Assembly: GCA_021372715.1 (NCBI GenBank)
Contig: JAJFTX010000192.1
Span: 1-8,866 of the forward strand
Direction of reading: 5' to 3'
DNA from: Methanobacterium sp.
GTDB lineage: Archaea; Methanobacteriota; Methanobacteria; Methanobacteriales; Methanobacteriaceae
DNA length: 8,866 nucleotides
A program made the translations under genes and the position numbers. Of this stretch, positions 7,244 to 8,866 are shown one piece after another (position 1 is the first letter of the stretch; each line of letters begins with the position of its first letter). The notes under the pieces were generated by a model, which was not told where the DNA came from, did not search any database, and saw nothing but the letters and a program-made list of their open reading frames with translations.

Positions 7244-7432
7244 TCAATGGATGAATATGTCCTCGATCTTCACCTTAAAAAAGGTTGCAATCTTAAATGC
7301 CAAAGCTAAAGAAGGATCATATTTATTTCTTTCAATGGCTATGATGGTTTGTCTGGTTACACCCAACTCTTTTGCCAGTTCTTCCTGGGTGATATCCAGC
7401 ATAGCCCGGTAAACCTTCAGTTTGTTCTTCAT
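7244..7432 (-). CDS. Small Xre/Cro-family HTH transcription regulator (62 residues)
   Basis: A minimal HTH_3 repressor of the YozG type, consisting of the DNA-binding domain alone. It begins MKNKLKVYRAMLDITQEELA. The helix-turn-helix covers 16-35 (QEELAKELGVTRQTIIAIE), followed by YDPSLALAFKIATFFKVKIEDIF, the usual C-terminal helices. It probably binds DNA as a dimer. I chose ATG 7430-7432 because family members start at this MKNKLK sequence. The frame also opens at TTG 7460-7462, whose last two bases overlap the TGA stop of the upstream gene, which would add ten residues. It is the last gene of a three-gene minus-strand operon with two membrane proteins, and may regulate that operon. Small regulators of this type are often paired with DUF2178-like membrane proteins. 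Confidence 0.9.
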   Translation of the reverse strand: MKNKLKVYRAMLDITQEELAKELGVTRQTIIAIERNKYDPSLALAFKIATFFKVKIEDIFIH

Positions 7433-7458
7433 AATACCATAAATTTGTTGTAATCTTT

Positions 7459-7899
7459 TCAAAATTTTCTGTTATAGTATATTCTGGCGAAGAGATATAG
7501 GACAATACAAAAGGCCGTTATTATGAAAAGCGTGCAGGAAATGGGTAAACTTGAGGGATACTCGTTTTTAAAATTTATAATAATTATTCCCACCCATAAA
7601 ATCATCATTTGAGAAATACCCAGAGTCATGGTGGCTGCTTTCTCGTTTATAAACTGGGTTCTTTCATCTTCTACCAGGATATTACTGTTACCCTTTAAAA
7701 TTTCTTTTAAATTACTACGATGTATATATAATACTGTGCCCAGTGCACAGGAAAGTATCACTGCCATTATAACGATATAGAGATTACTTAAAATTATACT
7801 AATAATCCATAGCCCTACAATAAATACCGACAAAATCTTTATAAATAGGCCAGATTCGAAAATGGAAAGTATCTTTAAGATTCCTGATTTTTCATCCAT
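7459..7899 (-). CDS. DUF2178-like membrane protein (146 residues)
   Basis: An integral membrane protein with four predicted helices at about 19-38, 40-60, 90-110 and 117-140. Between the two helix pairs a cytosolic-looking loop carries LVEDERTQFINEKAA (75-89), the signature of DUF2178-type proteins, whose role is unknown. The ATG is at 7897-7899. Upstream, GTGTGA is only a weak ribosome site, and the stop of the preceding gene is 13 bp away, so coupling is likely. Its TGA stop nearly touches a possible TTG start of the Xre gene. The loop could contact the HTH protein and control it, but this is inference from gene pairing, not from any visible motif. The family assignment rests on the DER/EKA motif and topology. 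Confidence 0.78.
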   Translation of the reverse strand: MDEKSGILKILSIFESGLFIKILSVFIVGLWIISIILSNLYIVIMAVILSCALGTVLYIHRSNLKEILKGNSNILVEDERTQFINEKAATMTLGISQMMILWVGIIIINFKNEYPSSLPISCTLFIITAFCIVLYLFARIYYNRKF

Positions 7900-7912
7900 A
7901 GTTTCACACTAC

Positions 7913-8356
7913 TTAAATTTTGTTTTTCCTTATTAACCTCCAGAGAGTAATCTGTGAAGCAAAAACAGTAGTAAGTAATTGTAAAAAGGGAGATATAAAT
8001 ACCATGAGAATTATCCAACCTATAAAACTTATTTTAGGATCATAGAGAATCATAGGAATTCCAAAATTAGCGTAATCAGCATAGGGATTTAGGAGCATGG
8101 TACTAATTGGCCCCCATATAATTAACATCCAGATAAAGGTAACTAAAGACGAATATATACCGTATTTTAAACTTATAGTTATAATTTCCTTTAAATCTCT
8201 CTTTGAGAGAGTGATTCGTTTAATAACATACCATCCTACTAAGAATCCCAGTAATATGTTGAATATAGGAACACCCATTCCTATTCCAACAAGTAAGGTA
8301 TCTAAAAGGAAATATATGATAAATGTTAATTTAACATTTATTTTAAAGATGTTCAT
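7913..8356 (-). CDS. Four-helix membrane protein of unknown family (147 residues)
   Basis: I do not recognise a family. The sequence is strongly hydrophobic, with helices at about 9-29, 31-47, 66-88 and 110-135. A basic loop (46-56, KRITLSKRDLK) and a basic C-terminus (LWRLIRKNKI) suggest both ends lie inside the cell by the positive-inside rule. No catalytic motif is seen. It is the first gene of the operon with the DUF2178-like protein and the Xre regulator. No Shine-Dalgarno site precedes the ATG. Instead a TATATAA box is centred 26 bases upstream, as expected for a leaderless mRNA. It may be the effector or transporter part of the module. Confidence 0.8.
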   Translation of the reverse strand: MNIFKINVKLTFIIYFLLDTLLVGIGMGVPIFNILLGFLVGWYVIKRITLSKRDLKEIITISLKYGIYSSLVTFIWMLIIWGPISTMLLNPYADYANFGIPMILYDPKISFIGWIILMVFISPFLQLLTTVFASQITLWRLIRKNKI

Positions 8357-8378
8357 GTAAATAGTACTTTACATTATG

Positions 8379-8385
8379 TTATATA
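8379..8385 (-). promoter_or_regulatory. TATA box placed for leaderless transcription of the membrane-protein operon
   Basis: TATATAA on the minus strand, preceded by an A-rich BRE-like stretch, is centred 26 bases before the A of ATG 8356. Archaeal transcription usually begins 24-28 bases after the TATA centre. The message should therefore start at or next to the start codon, which agrees with the missing ribosome site. Confidence 0.6.
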
Positions 8386-8417
8386 TGTTTTACTAATGGT
8401 AATCGAAGTGATTCAGC

Positions 8418-8434
8418 ATTATTAAAAAAATAAT
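8418..8434. repeat. Small inverted repeat in the divergent intergenic region
   Basis: ATTATT and AATAAT flank five A residues. It lies about 33 bases upstream of the TATA box at 8379-8385. It could be an operator for the Xre regulator, or chance in AT-rich DNA. Confidence 0.25.
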
Positions 8435-8467
8435 AGATAGAGTCAAATTGCATCCCCTGTTCCCTCA

Positions 8468-8478
8468 GATATTATATC
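8468..8478. repeat. Palindrome GATATTATATC upstream of the ribonuclease III gene
   Basis: A perfect palindrome with one central base, flanked by CCCTCA and ATCTCCC. It lies 23 bases before the presumed TATA box of the ribonuclease III gene. It might be a protein-binding site; there is no second copy in the window that I noticed. Confidence 0.25.
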
Positions 8479-8501
8479 ATCTCCCTAAAAATTAATAACA
8501 A

Positions 8502-8508
8502 TTATAAC
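8502..8508 (+). promoter_or_regulatory. TATA box candidate for the ribonuclease III gene
   Basis: TTATAAC is centred 28 bases before ATG 8533, which would again give a transcript starting close to the start codon. A second TTATAA at 8516-8521 is too near the ATG to serve this start. No ribosome site precedes the ATG. Confidence 0.4.
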
Positions 8509-8532
8509 ATCTGGATTATAATCTTTTAGTGC

Positions 8533-8866
8533 ATGAAATTATTAAATGAATTATTAATAAAACCATTAAATCAGGATATCTATAAATTAGCCTTTCTACA
8601 TCAATCCTTTTCAAATGAAAATAACCTCAACGAATGCTATGAAAGATTAGAATTTTTAGGCGACGCAGTTCTGGACTTAGTAGTATCTGAATATTTATAC
8701 AATTCAAATTCCCAATTAACTGAAGGCCAGTTAACCCGTATGCGTGCCAATTATGTTTGTAAAAGAGCATTATACACTTATTCTACTGAATTAGGGTTGG
8801 ATAAACATATAAAACTAGGTGTAGGTGTAGAATTAACCCGTAGAGAAGTAAATTCTATTATCAGCG
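8533..8866 (+). CDS. rnc: Ribonuclease III, N-terminal 111 residues (runs off right edge)
   Basis: Ribonuclease III cleaves double-stranded RNA, for example in rRNA and mRNA processing, as a Mg-dependent dimer. The visible part is the catalytic domain. LAFLHQSFSNE (19-29) leads to the signature ERLEFLGDAVLDLVVSEYL (37-55), with E40 and D44 matching catalytic acids of the family. LTEGQLTRMRANYVCKRALY (62-81) follows. IKLGVGVELTRREVNSIIS ends at the edge, just before the expected DAFEA segment that carries the remaining metal ligands. The dsRNA-binding domain would lie beyond the edge and cannot be assessed. The ATG lacks a ribosome site, and a TATA box about 28 bases upstream suggests a leaderless message. 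This enzyme is widespread in bacteria but known from few archaeal groups, so its presence here is notable. Confidence 0.93.
   Translation, partial: MKLLNELLIKPLNQDIYKLAFLHQSFSNENNLNECYERLEFLGDAVLDLVVSEYLYNSNSQLTEGQLTRMRANYVCKRALYTYSTELGLDKHIKLGVGVELTRREVNSIIS

Noticed and set aside
8097..8360. 87-codon plus-strand frame opposite the first membrane protein
   Set aside because: The minus-strand frame has clear membrane helices, a placed TATA box and operon context; this frame has none.

Overview
The window looks like a chromosomal segment of a mesophilic methanogenic archaeon, most likely Methanobacteriales (Methanobacterium-like). The support is an archaeal ribosomal protein L40e, an archaeal Tsr3-type rRNA modification enzyme, a geranylgeranylglyceryl phosphate synthase for archaeal ether lipids, TATA-box promoters with several apparently short or absent leaders, TTG start candidates, GGTGAT/GGAGG ribosome sites, and very AT-rich intergenic DNA. 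The genus is an inference; no rRNA or other phylogenetic marker is complete here.

Left part (1-5520, all minus strand). Read in the direction of transcription it starts with a fused AAA+/von Willebrand chelatase-type ATPase (ChlI/ChlD family). Next is a large receiver plus five-PAS protein with no kinase or output domain. Then comes a tight group: tsr3 (rRNA aminocarboxypropyl transferase), rpl40e (3 bp after it, with its ribosome site inside the tsr3 end), and a geranylgeranylglyceryl phosphate synthase that runs off the left edge. This group joins ribosome maturation to membrane-lipid synthesis.

Middle (5521-7141, plus strand). A 44-51 residue zinc-ribbon protein overlaps the start of an unrecognised 162-residue Cys-containing protein. 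A DUF116 family protein with one membrane anchor and nine cysteines follows. It is preceded by a tandemly duplicated promoter-like segment and followed by a hairpin plus T-tract.

Right part (7188-8866). A three-gene minus-strand operon encodes a four-helix membrane protein, a DUF2178-like membrane protein and a small Xre/Cro-type repressor. It appears to be driven by a TATA box placed for leaderless transcription. This looks like a small membrane-signal/regulator module. The plus strand at the right edge carries the start of a ribonuclease III gene, an enzyme found in few archaea.

No tRNA, rRNA, CRISPR array, insertion sequence or phage gene is visible, and no gene-free stretch exceeds about 200 bases. 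I do not see a clear new multi-gene defence or mobile system. The most interesting points are the output-less REC-PAS5 protein, the overlapping zinc-ribbon/unknown gene pair, the membrane-protein/Xre operon and the duplicated promoter.
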